Notes: generated by a model not told the origin, from the sequence alone. A stretch of 62,539 nt of DNA from Bradyrhizobium sp. SZCCT0231 (GCF_018130245.1 NZ_JAFCKP010000025.1:1-62539), one strand, 5' to 3'; positions 17,816-27,046 are shown, counted from the stretch's first letter. Program-made: numbers and translations.

Positions 17816-19030
17816 ATGGACACCATCCTCGTCGTCAATGCCGGCTCCTCCAGCGTCAAGTTCCAGGTCTTTTCGATCGAGGGCGAGGGCAGGCTGCGAC
17901 GACAGATCAAGGGGCAGGTCGACGGCATCGGCAGCCGTCCGCGGTTGCGGGCCAGCGGGGCGAGCGGCGATCCCATGGCCGACCGGGCCTATCCGATCGA
18001 GACGGTCGCGGACGTGCCGGCCGCGATGGGGCTCGCGGGCAATTGGCTGCGCGAGGAGCTTCGTATCCACCCGATCGCCGTCGGGCATCGCGTCGTGCAT
18101 GGCGGGCCGGACTACGAGCGGCCGGTGCTGATCGACCACGGCGTGGTCGCCCGCCTGGAACGGTTCATCAGCCTCGCGCCGTTGCACCAACCGCACAATC
18201 TGGCGCCGATCCGCTCGGTTCTCGCCAATTTCCCGGCCCTGCCGCAGGTCGCCTGTTTCGACACCGCCTTTCATCGCACGCATCCTGCCGTCGCCGATCA
18301 CTATGCGATCCCGCACCAGCTCCATGCAGAGGGCGTGCGGCGCTACGGCTTTCACGGACTGTCCTACGAGTATATCGCCAAGACCCTGCCGCAGATCGCG
18401 CCCGAACTCGCGATGCAGCGGGTGATTGTCGCGCATCTCGGCAGTGGCGCCTCGATGTGCGCGATCAAGGACGGGCGAAGCGTCGAAAGCACCATGGGCT
18501 TCACCGCCTTGGACGGACTGCCGATGGGCACCCGGCCGGGCCAGATCGATCCCGGCGTCGTGCTCTATCTCATGACCGAGAAGGGCATGTCGGCCTCCGA
18601 CATGCAGAACTTTCTCTACCGCGACTGCGGCTTGAAGGGGCTTTCCGGCGTCAGCAACGACATGCGCGAGCTGGAATCGAGCAAGGATCCCAAAGCGAAG
18701 CTTGCCATCGACTATTTCGTCTACCGGATCGGCCTCAACACAGGCATGCTCGCGGCGGCCTTGCAGGGCCTGGACGCCTTCGTCTTCACGGCCGGCATCG
18801 GCGAGAACTCCGCGACCATTCGCGCGCGCGTGGTCGCCCGGCTCGGTTGGCTCGGGATGACCCTCGACCAGACGGAGAACGCCAGGCACGCGCGCCTGAT
18901 TTCGCGGTCCGACGGTTCCATTCCGGTCTACGTCGTGCCGACTGACGAGGAGCTGATGATCGCGCAGCATACCTTGTCGCTCCTCATGAACAGACCGTCG
19001 AGCCACCCCCAACAAGCGAGGGCGTCATGA
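17816..19030 (+). CDS. ackA: Acetate/propionate-family kinase
   Basis: The 404-residue protein carries all acetate kinase signatures: [12 protein letters not shown] at the start, [69 protein letters not shown] and FTAGIGENS. It makes ATP from acyl-phosphate and ADP, or the reverse. The start at 17816 follows the pta stop by five bases, and its end overlaps fabI by ATGA. The operon box implies expression at low oxygen, where substrate-level phosphorylation would help. Confidence 0.93.
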   Translation: MDTILVVNAGSSSVKFQVFSIEGEGRLRRQIKGQVDGIGSRPRLRASGASGDPMADRAYPIETVADVPAAMGLAGNWLREELRIHPIAVGHRVVHGGPDYERPVLIDHGVVARLERFISLAPLHQPHNLAPIRSVLANFPALPQVACFDTAFHRTHPAVADHYAIPHQLHAEGVRRYGFHGLSYEYIAKTLPQIAPELAMQRVIVAHLGSGASMCAIKDGRSVESTMGFTALDGLPMGTRPGQIDPGVVLYLMTEKGMSASDMQNFLYRDCGLKGLSGVSNDMRELESSKDPKAKLAIDYFVYRIGLNTGMLAAALQGLDAFVFTAGIGENSATIRARVVARLGWLGMTLDQTENARHARLISRSDGSIPVYVVPTDEELMIAQHTLSLLMNRPSSHPQQARAS

Positions 19031-19815
19031 TTCCCGTCTATCCGGAGACCAAGATTGCGCTGAAGGGCAAGAAGGGCCTCGTCGTCGGCATCGCCAACGA
19101 TCAATCCATCGCCTGGGGCTGCGCCAGGGCGTTTCGCGCGCTCGGCGCGGAGCTTGCGGTGACTTACCTCAACGACCGCGCCAAGAAGCATGTCGAACCG
19201 CTCGCGCAGGCGCTGCAGGCGCCGATCTTCATGCCGCTCGATGTCATGACCGAAGGCCAGACCGAGCAGGTGTTCGAGAGGATCGCGAAGGAGTGGGGCC
19301 AGCTTGATTTCCTGCTGCATTCGATCGCCTTCTCACCCAAGGAGGCGCTGCACGGTCGTGTCGTCGATGTCGGCCGCGACGGCTTCCTCAAGACCATGGA
19401 GGTCTCCTGCTGGTCGTTCCTGCGGATGGCGCATCTGGCCGAGCCGCTCATGAAGAACGGCGGCACCATGTTCACGATGACCTACTACGGCAGCCAGATG
19501 GTGGTGGAGAACTACAACATCATGGGCGTCGCCAAGGCCGCGCTGGAAGCCGCCGTCCGTTACGCCGCCGCGGAGCTCGGGCCCAAAGGCATCCGCGTGC
19601 ACGCGATCTCCCCGGGCCCGCTCGCCACGCGCGCGGCCTCGGGCATTCCCGAGTTCGACGAGCTGATGGACAAGGCGCAGTCCAAGGCACCATCGCGCAG
19701 CCTCGTCAGCATCGATGATGTCGGCAACGCCACCGCCTTCCTGGCGCTCGACGGTGCCAAGCTGATCACCGGCGGCGTGCTCTACATCGACGGCGGCTAT
19801 CACATCATCGATTGA
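19027..19815 (+). CDS. fabI: Enoyl-[acyl-carrier-protein] reductase, FabI type
   Basis: The 262-residue protein has the divergent SDR pattern of Fab[21 protein letters not shown] at the NADH site, [13 protein letters not shown], and the Tyr-x6-Lys active site (YNIMGVAK, preceded by MTYYGSQ). It ends [14 protein letters not shown]. FabI reduces enoyl-ACP with NADH. As the last gene of the DUF3141-pta-ackA operon it is probably a second FabI and not the housekeeping copy. It may work on enoyl-CoA/ACP as an NADH sink at low oxygen; that role is inference. Confidence 0.9.
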   Translation: MIPVYPETKIALKGKKGLVVGIANDQSIAWGCARAFRALGAELAVTYLNDRAKKHVEPLAQALQAPIFMPLDVMTEGQTEQVFERIAKEWGQLDFLLHSIAFSPKEALHGRVVDVGRDGFLKTMEVSCWSFLRMAHLAEPLMKNGGTMFTMTYYGSQMVVENYNIMGVAKAALEAAVRYAAAELGPKGIRVHAISPGPLATRAASGIPEFDELMDKAQSKAPSRSLVSIDDVGNATAFLALDGAKLITGGVLYIDGGYHIID

Positions 19816-19827
19816 ACGCCTCGCCGG

Positions 19828-19885
19828 AGCCCGGATGGAGCGAAGCCCGCGAAGGGACTTGCTCCGCGCCCGGCCGACCCGGGCT
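19828..19885. repeat. GC-rich inverted repeat between convergent genes, likely terminator
   Basis: AGCCCGG (19828-19834) pairs with CCGGGCT (19879-19885), and the inner part also pairs imperfectly (GGAGCGAAG / CTTGCTCC). It lies between the ends of fabI and the MaoC gene. The arm GCCCGGATGGAGCGAAG resembles a palindromic repeat common in Bradyrhizobium intergenic regions. It probably serves as a two-way terminator. Confidence 0.5.
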
Positions 19886-19925
19886 ACTTTGCATGGGGTT
19901 GTTTTTCAGAATTTACGCACCCCGC

Positions 19926-20384
19926 TCAGCGGTAGTGCAGGGCGATCAGCTCGGCCACGCAGGCCGGCTTCTTGCCGCCTTCGATCTCGATCACGAGGTG
20001 GTAGTTCACGCGCAGGCCGTCGGGCGGCACGTCCTCGGCTTCGGCAATCGTCACGCGGCCGCGCACCCGCGAGCCCGCCGGCACCGGCGCCAGGTATCTG
20101 ATCCGGTCGGCTCCGTAGTTGAGCGTGTTGCGCAAGCCCTTCAGGCTCATGACCGAGCGGACGAACATCGGCGCGAGCGAGAGCGACAGCAGCCCGTGAG
20201 CGATGGTCCTTCCACCAGGCATCTCCACCTTGGCGCGCTCCTCGTCGACGTGGATCCACTGCTCGTCGCAGGTCGCATCGGCGAACTTGTTGATGCGATC
20301 CTGGGTGATCTCGATCCAGTCGCTGACGCCGATCTCGGTGCCGACCGCGGCTTTGACTTCCTTGAAATCGCTGAATATCCGCAT
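19926..20384 (-). CDS. MaoC-family (R)-specific enoyl-CoA hydratase
   Basis: The 152-residue hot-dog-fold protein carries the MaoC hydratase signature with the catalytic Asp and His: DATCDEQWIHVDEERA and GRTIAHGLLSLSL. Such enzymes hydrate trans-enoyl-CoA to (R)-3-hydroxyacyl-CoA, and the same fold includes NodN of rhizobia. It is last in a minus-strand operon after the two CoA-transferase subunits, with a 13-base gap. It fits a hydroxyacyl-CoA module with the neighbouring PHA-synthase-like DUF3141 protein. Confidence 0.88.
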   Translation of the reverse strand: MRIFSDFKEVKAAVGTEIGVSDWIEITQDRINKFADATCDEQWIHVDEERAKVEMPGGRTIAHGLLSLSLAPMFVRSVMSLKGLRNTLNYGADRIRYLAPVPAGSRVRGRVTIAEAEDVPPDGLRVNYHLVIEIEGGKKPACVAELIALHYR

Positions 20385-20397
20385 GCCTCTAGCCTCT

Positions 20398-21048
20398 TCA
20401 GAGCTTCATTTCCGAAACCTTGTCGGGCACGACGAGCTCGGCCTCCGTCACCGCCATGACCTCGCCGACACTGACGCCGGGCGCCGTCTCGAGCAGCGTC
20501 CCTCTGCCGTCGGGGAAGCCGATCACGGCGAGATCGGTGACGACCAGATCGACTGGCCGTGCCGAGGTCAGGGGCAGGCTGCACTTTTTCACGATCTTCG
20601 ATTTGCCCTTGGCCGCGTGCTGCATGGCGACGATGACGCGCTTGGCGCCGCTCACGAGATCCATCGCGCCGCCCATGCCGGGTACCATCTTGCCAGGGAT
20701 CATCCAGTTGGCGAGAAGCCCATGCGCATCGACTTGCAGGCCGCCGAGTACGGTGACGTCGACATGTCCGCCGCGGATCAATCCGAACGACATCGCGCTG
20801 TCGAACGTGCAGGCGCCAGGCAGTGCGCTGATCGGCCGACCTCCGGCGTCGGTGAGGAGCGGGTGCTCCATGCCCTGCTCGGGGATCGGGCCGGTGCCGA
20901 TCAGGCCGTTCTCCGACTGGAAGAACACCTTCAGATCGGGCGACACGTAGTTGGCGACCAGCGTCGGAATGCCGATGCCGAGATTGACGAGGTTGCCGGC
21001 GCGCAGCTCCTGCGCGACTCGTCGGGCGATGATCTCCTGTGCATCCAT
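20398..21048 (-). CDS. 3-oxoacid CoA-transferase, subunit B
   Basis: The 216-residue protein is a type I CoA-transferase beta subunit: ELRAGNLVNLGIGIPTLV near the start, the catalytic Glu in FQSENGLIG, and glycine-rich LGGLQVDAHGLLANWMIPGK and GMGGAMDLVSGAKR. It moves CoA between short 3-oxo or carboxylic acids (for example acetoacetate and succinate). Subunit A is encoded three bases upstream and the MaoC hydratase follows. Substrate identity (Sco, Ato or Pca type) cannot be told from motifs. Confidence 0.9.
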   Translation of the reverse strand: MDAQEIIARRVAQELRAGNLVNLGIGIPTLVANYVSPDLKVFFQSENGLIGTGPIPEQGMEHPLLTDAGGRPISALPGACTFDSAMSFGLIRGGHVDVTVLGGLQVDAHGLLANWMIPGKMVPGMGGAMDLVSGAKRVIVAMQHAAKGKSKIVKKCSLPLTSARPVDLVVTDLAVIGFPDGRGTLLETAPGVSVGEVMAVTEAELVVPDKVSEMKL

Positions 21049-21051
21049 GGA

Positions 21052-21705
21052 TCACCCGTTCGAATTTGTGATGATGTAGTCGACCAGCGGCGCGGGCGTC
21101 ATCACGTGATCGGGCGCGATGACACCCACCGGCACGATGTGTTCCGCGGTCACGATCACGGTGTCCGCCGCCATCGCCATGACCGGATTGAAGTTGCGGG
21201 AGGTCAGCGCATAAGCGAGGTTGCCGAGGTAGTCGGCGAGGAAGGCGTGCACCAGCGCGAACTGTGCCCGCAGCGCGGTCTCGAGCAGATACGGCTTGCC
21301 ATCGACCTCGATCTGTCGCTTGCCCTCCGCGACCAGCGTACCGACGCCGGTCGGGGTGAGCACACCGCCGAGGCCGCAGCCGCCGGCGCGAATGCGCTCG
21401 GCGAACGTGCCCTGCGGAATCAGATCGATTGCGACCCGGTTGGTCAGCATCTGCTGTTGGGCCTTGGGATTGAGCCCGATATGCGTTGCGGTCAATCGCG
21501 AGACGAGCGTCGCATCGAACAGCTTGCCCACGCCTTTTCCAGGCGTTGCCGCGTCGTTGCAGATGACGGTCAGATTGCCCTTTTTCTGCCGGACCACCTC
21601 GTCGAGCAGGCGCTCCGGCGTTCCGACCCCCATGAAGCCGCCGACCATGACGCTGGCGCCATCCGGGATCATCGCGACGGCTTCTTCGACGGAAACGGCC
21701 TTCAT
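21052..21705 (-). CDS. 3-oxoacid CoA-transferase, subunit A
   Basis: The 217-residue alpha subunit has the CoA-binding glycine motif DGASVMVGGFMGVGTPERLL and the family segments TVICNDAATPGKGVGKLF and NFNPVMAMAADTVIVTAEHIVP. The start at 21705 has GGAGGG upstream; a longer in-frame extension to 21807 runs across the FixK box and is rejected. First gene of the A-B-MaoC operon. Confidence 0.9.
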   Translation of the reverse strand: MKAVSVEEAVAMIPDGASVMVGGFMGVGTPERLLDEVVRQKKGNLTVICNDAATPGKGVGKLFDATLVSRLTATHIGLNPKAQQQMLTNRVAIDLIPQGTFAERIRAGGCGLGGVLTPTGVGTLVAEGKRQIEVDGKPYLLETALRAQFALVHAFLADYLGNLAYALTSRNFNPVMAMAADTVIVTAEHIVPVGVIAPDHVMTPAPLVDYIITNSNG

Positions 21706-21762
21706 GGTCGACCCTCCAGTCTGTTCCTCGCTCCGATGTTGGCGAGCGGGCTCTACACTCCC

Positions 21763-21776
21763 TTGATCTGGGTCAA
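21763..21776. promoter_or_regulatory. FixK/FNR-type box upstream of the CoA-transferase operon
   Basis: TTGAT-CTGG-GTCAA lies 57 bases before the ATG at 21705 (minus strand). It overlaps the last codon of the upstream gene on the same strand, so the CoA-transferase operon has its own promoter though it follows that gene closely. Confidence 0.72.
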
Positions 21777-22387
21777 GGCTTCGCCTCATTCTCGTCGCGG
21801 TCGGCAATGCCGACGCTCTGCAGCATGTCGCGCCACAGCTTGCGCACCTGGACGTGGCGTCGCTCGAGCGCCGCGCTCACGCTGTCGCGAAACGGCACGA
21901 GGCTTTCGCCCTTCAGGAACACGATCTGCGCCTGCAACAGCCGGCCGCTCTCGAACTCGACGCGCCGCAGCGCCATCACGAAGGGGTCGTTTGCACTGGC
22001 CTCCGGCGGAAGCAGCGCCGCCGGCCGGACGCCGGCGTGAACGGCGTGCGCCAGCGTCGCAAGGTCAACCGCGGCGGCGAGCGCGTGGTCGGCCATTCCT
22101 TCGACCGGGGCCGGAAGCCAGGCCATCTCCCAGGAGGCCGCCAGATAGCCAAGCGCGAGCTCCGGGGCCCAGCTGGTTGCGCGCATCAGCAGCGAGACGA
22201 TCTCGGACTCGTTGTAGAGTTGGGCGTTCAATTCGGTCTGCCAGGCGGATTCCAGCCTCAAGGGCAGGCTGAGGGCGAAGCGCCGGCCCAGCGCGCCATG
22301 GGCCGAGATCAAGAACGCGGCGATGCGGGTCTGCTGCTGCGGCGGCACCCGGCCGTCGGAATCGAGGGGGCCAAGAAACTTGCTCAT
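21773..22387 (-). CDS. Protein of unknown function coupled to an alpha/beta hydrolase
   Basis: The 204-residue product has no signal peptide. It is mostly helical by composition, with many Ala, Leu, Arg and Glu and few Gly, and contains RIAAFLISAHGALGRRFALSL and a C-terminal basic helix (ALERRHVQVRKLWRDML). The start at 22387 overlaps the hydrolase stop by ATGA, so the two are translated together. I do not recognise a family. Given the PHA-like neighbours, a granule-associated or accessory role for the hydrolase is possible but unproven. Confidence 0.75.
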   Translation of the reverse strand: MSKFLGPLDSDGRVPPQQQTRIAAFLISAHGALGRRFALSLPLRLESAWQTELNAQLYNESEIVSLLMRATSWAPELALGYLAASWEMAWLPAPVEGMADHALAAAVDLATLAHAVHAGVRPAALLPPEASANDPFVMALRRVEFESGRLLQAQIVFLKGESLVPFRDSVSAALERRHVQVRKLWRDMLQSVGIADRDENEAKP

Positions 22388-23310
22388 GGCGCCTTCCCCT
22401 GCACGGGAATGGCCCGCAGATGATCGTAGCCGGCGGGAAAGGGAATGAGATCGCCGCCGGCATCCTCCGGAGCGATCCAGACCGCCTTGTTGCCGTGCCA
22501 CCGCCCAGCCAGCACGTCGTCCGCAAAGCGCGCGAGCAGGTCCGCCGTCAGCGTCGGCTTCTCCAGCGTGAAGGCGTGATAGGCCCGCGGAATGATCACG
22601 AGCGAGCTATTGGGAATCCCGACGCGCAGCGTCTCGTGCAACGCGCGCGGCGTCAGGAAGTCGAACTCGCCGTTCAGGATCATGGTCGGCACGCTGATCG
22701 CGGGCAATTGCGGCGTCAGCGGTTTGAAGTCGAGGAAGGACTCCATCAGGTTTTGCAGGGCATAGACGTCGTTGACGAGCCAGCCCTGCCGCTTCACCGC
22801 ATCGAGCTTGTCCAGCACCGGCTTGAGCCATGCGTCGGAGACGTTCATCGGCAGCAGCAGATCCTGCAGATAGCTGGTGCCGCCGAGGATCAGTCCCGTG
22901 CGCAAGGCGTTGCCGAGCAGGAAGAGCTGCGGGGGCAGCTCGGCAAAGCAGCTCATCGGCACCAGGCCCGAGAGCCGCTCTCCGCGCTCGATCGCATAGC
23001 GCAGCGCGATCAGGCCGCCAAAACTGATGCCGCTCAGGAAGACGGGGCCGTCGCCGAGCTCGGAGATCAACAGGTGAAGTGCTTTGACCTGATCATCCTG
23101 ACTGATGAAGAGAGCGGGCTTGTCGGACTCCCCCTGGCCGAGCAGGTCGAACGTCGCGACGCGAAATCGGCGCGCGACCAAGGCATCGCGATAGGCCGTC
23201 CATAGTTCGGCATATTGCGTGAGCCCGTTCACCAACACGTAGGCCGGCGCGTCGGTGGGACCGTCCAGCTCGTAACGGATGCGGTACGAGCCGTAGGCAA
23301 GGAAAGGCAT
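22384..23310 (-). CDS. Alpha/beta hydrolase
   Basis: The 308-residue hydrolase has the HG-equivalent oxyanion region (VLVNGLTQYAELW), TFDLLGQGESDKP, the nucleophile Ser96 in LSGISFGGLIAL, an Asp in NGEFDFLTPRA and the His in PRAYHAFTLEKP: a full Ser-Asp-His triad. It is cytoplasmic, with no signal peptide. The N-terminal sequence resembles thioesterase or depolymerase-type hydrolases. It shares a divergent promoter, with one FixK-type box, with the secreted hydrolase at 23445. Confidence 0.88.
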   Translation of the reverse strand: MPFLAYGSYRIRYELDGPTDAPAYVLVNGLTQYAELWTAYRDALVARRFRVATFDLLGQGESDKPALFISQDDQVKALHLLISELGDGPVFLSGISFGGLIALRYAIERGERLSGLVPMSCFAELPPQLFLLGNALRTGLILGGTSYLQDLLLPMNVSDAWLKPVLDKLDAVKRQGWLVNDVYALQNLMESFLDFKPLTPQLPAISVPTMILNGEFDFLTPRALHETLRVGIPNSSLVIIPRAYHAFTLEKPTLTADLLARFADDVLAGRWHGNKAVWIAPEDAGGDLIPFPAGYDHLRAIPVQGKAP

Positions 23311-23371
23311 TGCGGCGATCCGGCAGGTAATTTGGTGCGGGACTATCCTCGATCAGAACCTCTGGATTCCG

Positions 23372-23385
23372 TTGAGCTAAATCAA
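23372..23385. promoter_or_regulatory. FixK/FNR-type box in a divergent promoter region
   Basis: TTGAG-CTAA-ATCAA lies almost centrally, 61 bases from the minus-strand start at 23310 and 59 bases from the plus-strand start at 23445. One box may serve both directions. One half-site base (G for Y) departs from the common pattern. Confidence 0.62.
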
Positions 23386-23444
23386 AGGATGCGTCGGCTG
23401 CTGCTCCTAGCGTCCGATCAAAATAATCGCCGGAGGAATTCGCC

Positions 23445-25952
23445 ATGATCGGGAGAGAGGCCGTGCGCCGCTGTTTCCTCAGTCTGCTGCTGCTGTTGAT
23501 CGGGACGTCACTCGCAATGGCGCAGCCCTTCACCCGTCGCTCATCGCAGATGCAGCACGACGGGCTGAAGAAGACCTACGAGATCGCCAACTTCCGTCTC
23601 GGCGGCAAGTACGATCTCTCCGATCCCTCCAAATGGGAGAATGGCGGCGAGGGCGGCGTCACGCTGGAATCGCTCGGTGGCGGCAAGCTGCACACCGCCT
23701 ACATCGCGATCGGCAACGCCCGGCGCAATGCAGCCGGTGAGATCACCAATGCAGTGGTCATCAATTCCTACTATTCCGGCGATTCGACCGACATGTACGA
23801 GCAGTGGGTCAAGGGTGCTCCGCTGTCGGGCGGCGTGCCGATCATCGGCCCGGGTCGGCCGATCGATACCGATCGCTATTACGTCATCATGGTCGATCCG
23901 CTCGGCACCTGGGGCGCCAGCAAGCCGTCCGAAGGGCTCGGCAACAAGTTTCCGCAATACAGCTACTACGACATGGTGCAGGCGAACTATCGCCTGCTCC
24001 GCGACGGTCTGAAGGTCGCGCGTGTGGCGCTTGTGACCGGTGTCTCCATGGGCGGCACTCAGACCTATGTCTGGGGCGTGATGCATCCGGAATATGTGAG
24101 TGCCTTGATGCCCATCGGCGGCACCACGCAGTCGGATGGCGATGACCCCGTGGGCAACTGGACATTCCAGATGATGACAGCCGCGATCGAGGCCGATCCC
24201 GTCTGGCAGGCGACCAAGGGTGACTACTACAAGCTGCCCAAGGAGAAGCATCCGGTACCTGGCGTCGCGTTCGGCTGGTCGATCCTGGGAATGACGGGCT
24301 ACGACTTTGCCTTCCGCACAGGTCAGAACTGGAAAGCGGTCCAGCCGGAGATATTCTACTGGGATCCGCCGAACGAGCAGGCGGGGCTGAACGTCGCCAA
24401 TCGCGCCAAGCTTTATGACGCCGTGGATCTCGTGTGGCGCAACCGGGTCGGCGAGACCCACAACATCAATCCCTATCTGGGCCGCATCCAGGCGCGCACG
24501 CTGGTGATGCACATCACCAACGATCTCTGGCTGAACTTCAAGCTGGCCCAAAAGGCCGTCGATCGTGTGCCCGGCGCAGATCTCATCGCCCAGGAGAGCC
24601 CGGTCGCCCATTACGGCGTGTTCCCGATCATCAACCAGCGCAAGAACGATCCGAAGTTCGTCGCCTTCATGGACGACGTGGCCGCCCTCGATCGCGCCCA
24701 GAAATTCGTCGACAAGAATTACCGCGTGCCCGACGTCGCCCAGAACATCGATCCCAAGAAGTCGTTCTGGAAGGCGTATGTGACCTATCCCTATCCGGTC
24801 AAATTCGGCAATGCCAAGGACAAGAGCGGCAAATCCTGGGAAATCGGCTACATGGACGAGTATGCCGGCACCGACAAGGATCCGAAGGTGCTGGTCATCA
24901 TCCACGGCAAGGGCGCGTTCGGCGGCCACTACGGCAACATCATGCAGTACGCGCTGCGCAGCGGACTGCGCGTGATCGTGCCCGACCTGCCGCATTACGG
25001 CATGTCCGGGCCGGGCAATCTCGACAAGAGCCCGGCGCGGACCATGCAGGACATGCGCGAGGTGATCTATGACCTCGTGGTCAACCAGCTCGGCGTCAAG
25101 AAGGCGTACTATCTCGGCCACTCGCTCGGCGGACAGTTCGTGATGGGCTACGCCCTGACCTGGCCGGACGCGGTGCAGGGCCTCGCGCTCGAAGCTCCCT
25201 CCGGTCTCGAGGAATATCCGCGCGAGATCACGATCGCCAAGGACACGAAGGCGAAGCTGTTCGACCCGTCGTTCGACCACGATTTCGACAAGTGGAAGGC
25301 GACTTGGGGGCCGACCGGGATCCTCGACGCGGAGATCAAGCGGCCGGAGCAGAGCGTTCGCGACTTCTTCTACTTCAAGAAGCGCGATCCCGAGACCAAC
25401 GTGGTGTCGGCGGCCAAGAGCGGCTACTTCTTCAGTGACAGCGAGTACGCCCGCTTCCACACCGAGCAGCGCGTCGGGCTCATCAAGGGCAACCCGAAGG
25501 AGCTCGAGCAGTGGTCCAACGTCTTCATCTACGACATCTACACCATAGGCGCCGAGCTACAGCAGGACGATCCGAAGAACCTTTACGAGCGCGTCACCCA
25601 AATCAAGGCGCCGATCTTCCTGTCGTTCGGTGACAAGGAGCCGTTCATCCCGACGCCGGCCTTCAACGGGCTGACCGACCTCGGGCGCGACGTCATCTCG
25701 CCCTTCATGACGCGGATGACCAATGCCGGCAATCGGCCGATCCTGAAGATCTACCCGGACACCGGTCATTTCATCCACACGGATAATCCGGTGGAATTCC
25801 CGGTCGACGTCGTAGACTTCGTGACCAAGGGAAGCGTCGACACGTCATCGCCGCTCGGCATCGACCGCATGATCAAGGGCGCCGTGGTCTCGGCCCTGCC
25901 GGTGGCGCCGACGCCGCCCGGTGCGGCGCCGACCGCCGGCCTGAACAAATAG
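23445..25952 (+). CDS. Secreted protein with two tandem alpha/beta hydrolase domains
   Basis: The 835-residue protein has a Sec signal peptide (about 1-27, ending AMA-Q). The N-terminal half is a MetX-like hydrolase fold with a nucleophile elbow GVSMGGTQT (Ser201) and NDLWLNF / SPVAHYGVFP near the Asp and His positions. A second complete hydrolase follows: IIHGKGAFGGHYG, VPDLPHYGMSGPG, LGHSLGGQF (Ser560), FGDKEPFIP and DTGHFIHTD. Two hydrolase domains in one exported chain are unusual. The next hydrolase gene follows 8 bases later. The substrate is unknown. Confidence 0.85.
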   Translation: MIGREAVRRCFLSLLLLLIGTSLAMAQPFTRRSSQMQHDGLKKTYEIANFRLGGKYDLSDPSKWENGGEGGVTLESLGGGKLHTAYIAIGNARRNAAGEITNAVVINSYYSGDSTDMYEQWVKGAPLSGGVPIIGPGRPIDTDRYYVIMVDPLGTWGASKPSEGLGNKFPQYSYYDMVQANYRLLRDGLKVARVALVTGVSMGGTQTYVWGVMHPEYVSALMPIGGTTQSDGDDPVGNWTFQMMTAAIEADPVWQATKGDYYKLPKEKHPVPGVAFGWSILGMTGYDFAFRTGQNWKAVQPEIFYWDPPNEQAGLNVANRAKLYDAVDLVWRNRVGETHNINPYLGRIQARTLVMHITNDLWLNFKLAQKAVDRVPGADLIAQESPVAHYGVFPIINQRKNDPKFVAFMDDVAALDRAQKFVDKNYRVPDVAQNIDPKKSFWKAYVTYPYPVKFGNAKDKSGKSWEIGYMDEYAGTDKDPKVLVIIHGKGAFGGHYGNIMQYALRSGLRVIVPDLPHYGMSGPGNLDKSPARTMQDMREVIYDLVVNQLGVKKAYYLGHSLGGQFVMGYALTWPDAVQGLALEAPSGLEEYPREITIAKDTKAKLFDPSFDHDFDKWKATWGPTGILDAEIKRPEQSVRDFFYFKKRDPETNVVSAAKSGYFFSDSEYARFHTEQRVGLIKGNPKELEQWSNVFIYDIYTIGAELQQDDPKNLYERVTQIKAPIFLSFGDKEPFIPTPAFNGLTDLGRDVISPFMTRMTNAGNRPILKIYPDTGHFIHTDNPVEFPVDVVDFVTKGSVDTSSPLGIDRMIKGAVVSALPVAPTPPGAAPTAGLNK

Positions 25953-25960
25953 GGCAGCGC

Positions 25961-26824
25961 ATGGCAACGGTGCAGGCGGGTGAGGTCCAGCTGGGCTGGC
26001 GGGAGTGGGGAGGGGGCGACGTCACCGTCGTCTTCATCCACGGCAATCTCGCCAGCAAGGACTGGATCGAGCTCGCCGCGCCGCTGTTTCCCTCCGGCCT
26101 GCGGGTGATCGGCATCGACTGGCGGGGCTGCGGCGACAGCGACCGGCCGAAGCCGGCCGCCGACTACTCCAACTATTCCATGCAGCAGCATGCGCACGAC
26201 ATGCTGGCCGCGCTCGATACGCTCGGCATCAGGTTCTGTCATCTCGCCACCCACTCGACCGGCGGTATCATTGCCGCGCGGATACTCCTGATGCAGCCGC
26301 AGCGGTTCGGACGCGTATTCGCGCTCGATCCGGTCACGCCGCTCGGCATGGCCTTCAACAGCGACCAGATCGGCCTGTTCCGCGCGATGATGGCGAGCAA
26401 GGAGCTGACCCGGACGATCATGGCGACGGCAGCCTCCTCGCTGTTTGTGCCGGAAAGTCTGGCGCCGAACGCTGTTCCCCGCTTTCGTGAGGGCCTCCCC
26501 GAAATTCAAGCGCTGTTCGACCGGATCATCGAACAGACCTTTGGAGTCTCAGAGGGGATCTGGATCGGTACGCCGGTCAATCTTACCCTCGAGCGGGAAA
26601 GCAGGGAGCTGGAGGGCCGCATGCCGGAACTCCACCATCCGCACCTCGTGCTGTGGGGCGAATGCGACGGCTGGATTCCGCCGGTGGATTTGCGCACCAT
26701 GGCGGCCGCAATGCCCGACTGCCGGCTCGTGGTGGTGCCCGGCATCGGTCATTCCATGAATCTCGAATTGCCGGCGCTCTATGCCGGCTATTTCGGGGCC
26801 TGGTTCGGAGGACTTTCGAAATAG
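25961..26824 (+). CDS. Alpha/beta hydrolase
   Basis: The 287-residue hydrolase has an intact triad region: FIHGNLASKDW (oxyanion loop), DWRGCGDSDRP, nucleophile Ser99 in ATHSTGGIIAARIL, an Asp in WGECDGWIPP and the His in GIGHSMNLELP. It lacks a signal peptide, so it is cytoplasmic. Directly downstream of the secreted double hydrolase, it probably acts on what that protein releases, or on the same ester/thioester class. Confidence 0.88.
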   Translation: MATVQAGEVQLGWREWGGGDVTVVFIHGNLASKDWIELAAPLFPSGLRVIGIDWRGCGDSDRPKPAADYSNYSMQQHAHDMLAALDTLGIRFCHLATHSTGGIIAARILLMQPQRFGRVFALDPVTPLGMAFNSDQIGLFRAMMASKELTRTIMATAASSLFVPESLAPNAVPRFREGLPEIQALFDRIIEQTFGVSEGIWIGTPVNLTLERESRELEGRMPELHHPHLVLWGECDGWIPPVDLRTMAAAMPDCRLVVVPGIGHSMNLELPALYAGYFGAWFGGLSK

Positions 26825-26852
26825 TGCGATCTTGCAAGGGGGTGAAACCGTG

Positions 26853-27029
26853 ATGGCCGATACGACCAAGCTCTCGGTTGAAAAAGCGCTGGAAAAGCTG
26901 CGAAGCAGCGAGCACGTCAAATCAAAGAGCCACCCTCGCGACGATAGGACTGAGGAGCTCAGCCAAGAAATCAAGCGCATGAGAGCACAGAGGCGGCGCC
27001 TGGACCAGCCACCGCGCAAGCGCAGCTGA
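26853..27029 (+). CDS. Small charged protein, 58 residues, unknown
   Basis: The product begins MADTTKLSVEKALEKLRSS and is rich in Lys, Arg, Glu and Ser with heptad-like Leu spacing. It looks like a single amphipathic helix with a basic C-terminus (RRRLDQPPRKRS). A purine-rich ribosome site precedes the ATG. It lies between the hydrolase and the ion channel on the same strand, with gaps of 28 and 17 bases, and so is likely operon-borne. I recognise no family. Confidence 0.55.
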   Translation: MADTTKLSVEKALEKLRSSEHVKSKSHPRDDRTEELSQEIKRMRAQRRRLDQPPRKRS

Positions 27030-27046
27030 AGCCGGTTCGGTCCGGC

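Noticed and set aside
23541-25460. Open frame of 639 codons on the minus strand
   Set aside because: Antisense of the double hydrolase gene; no motif, no start site.
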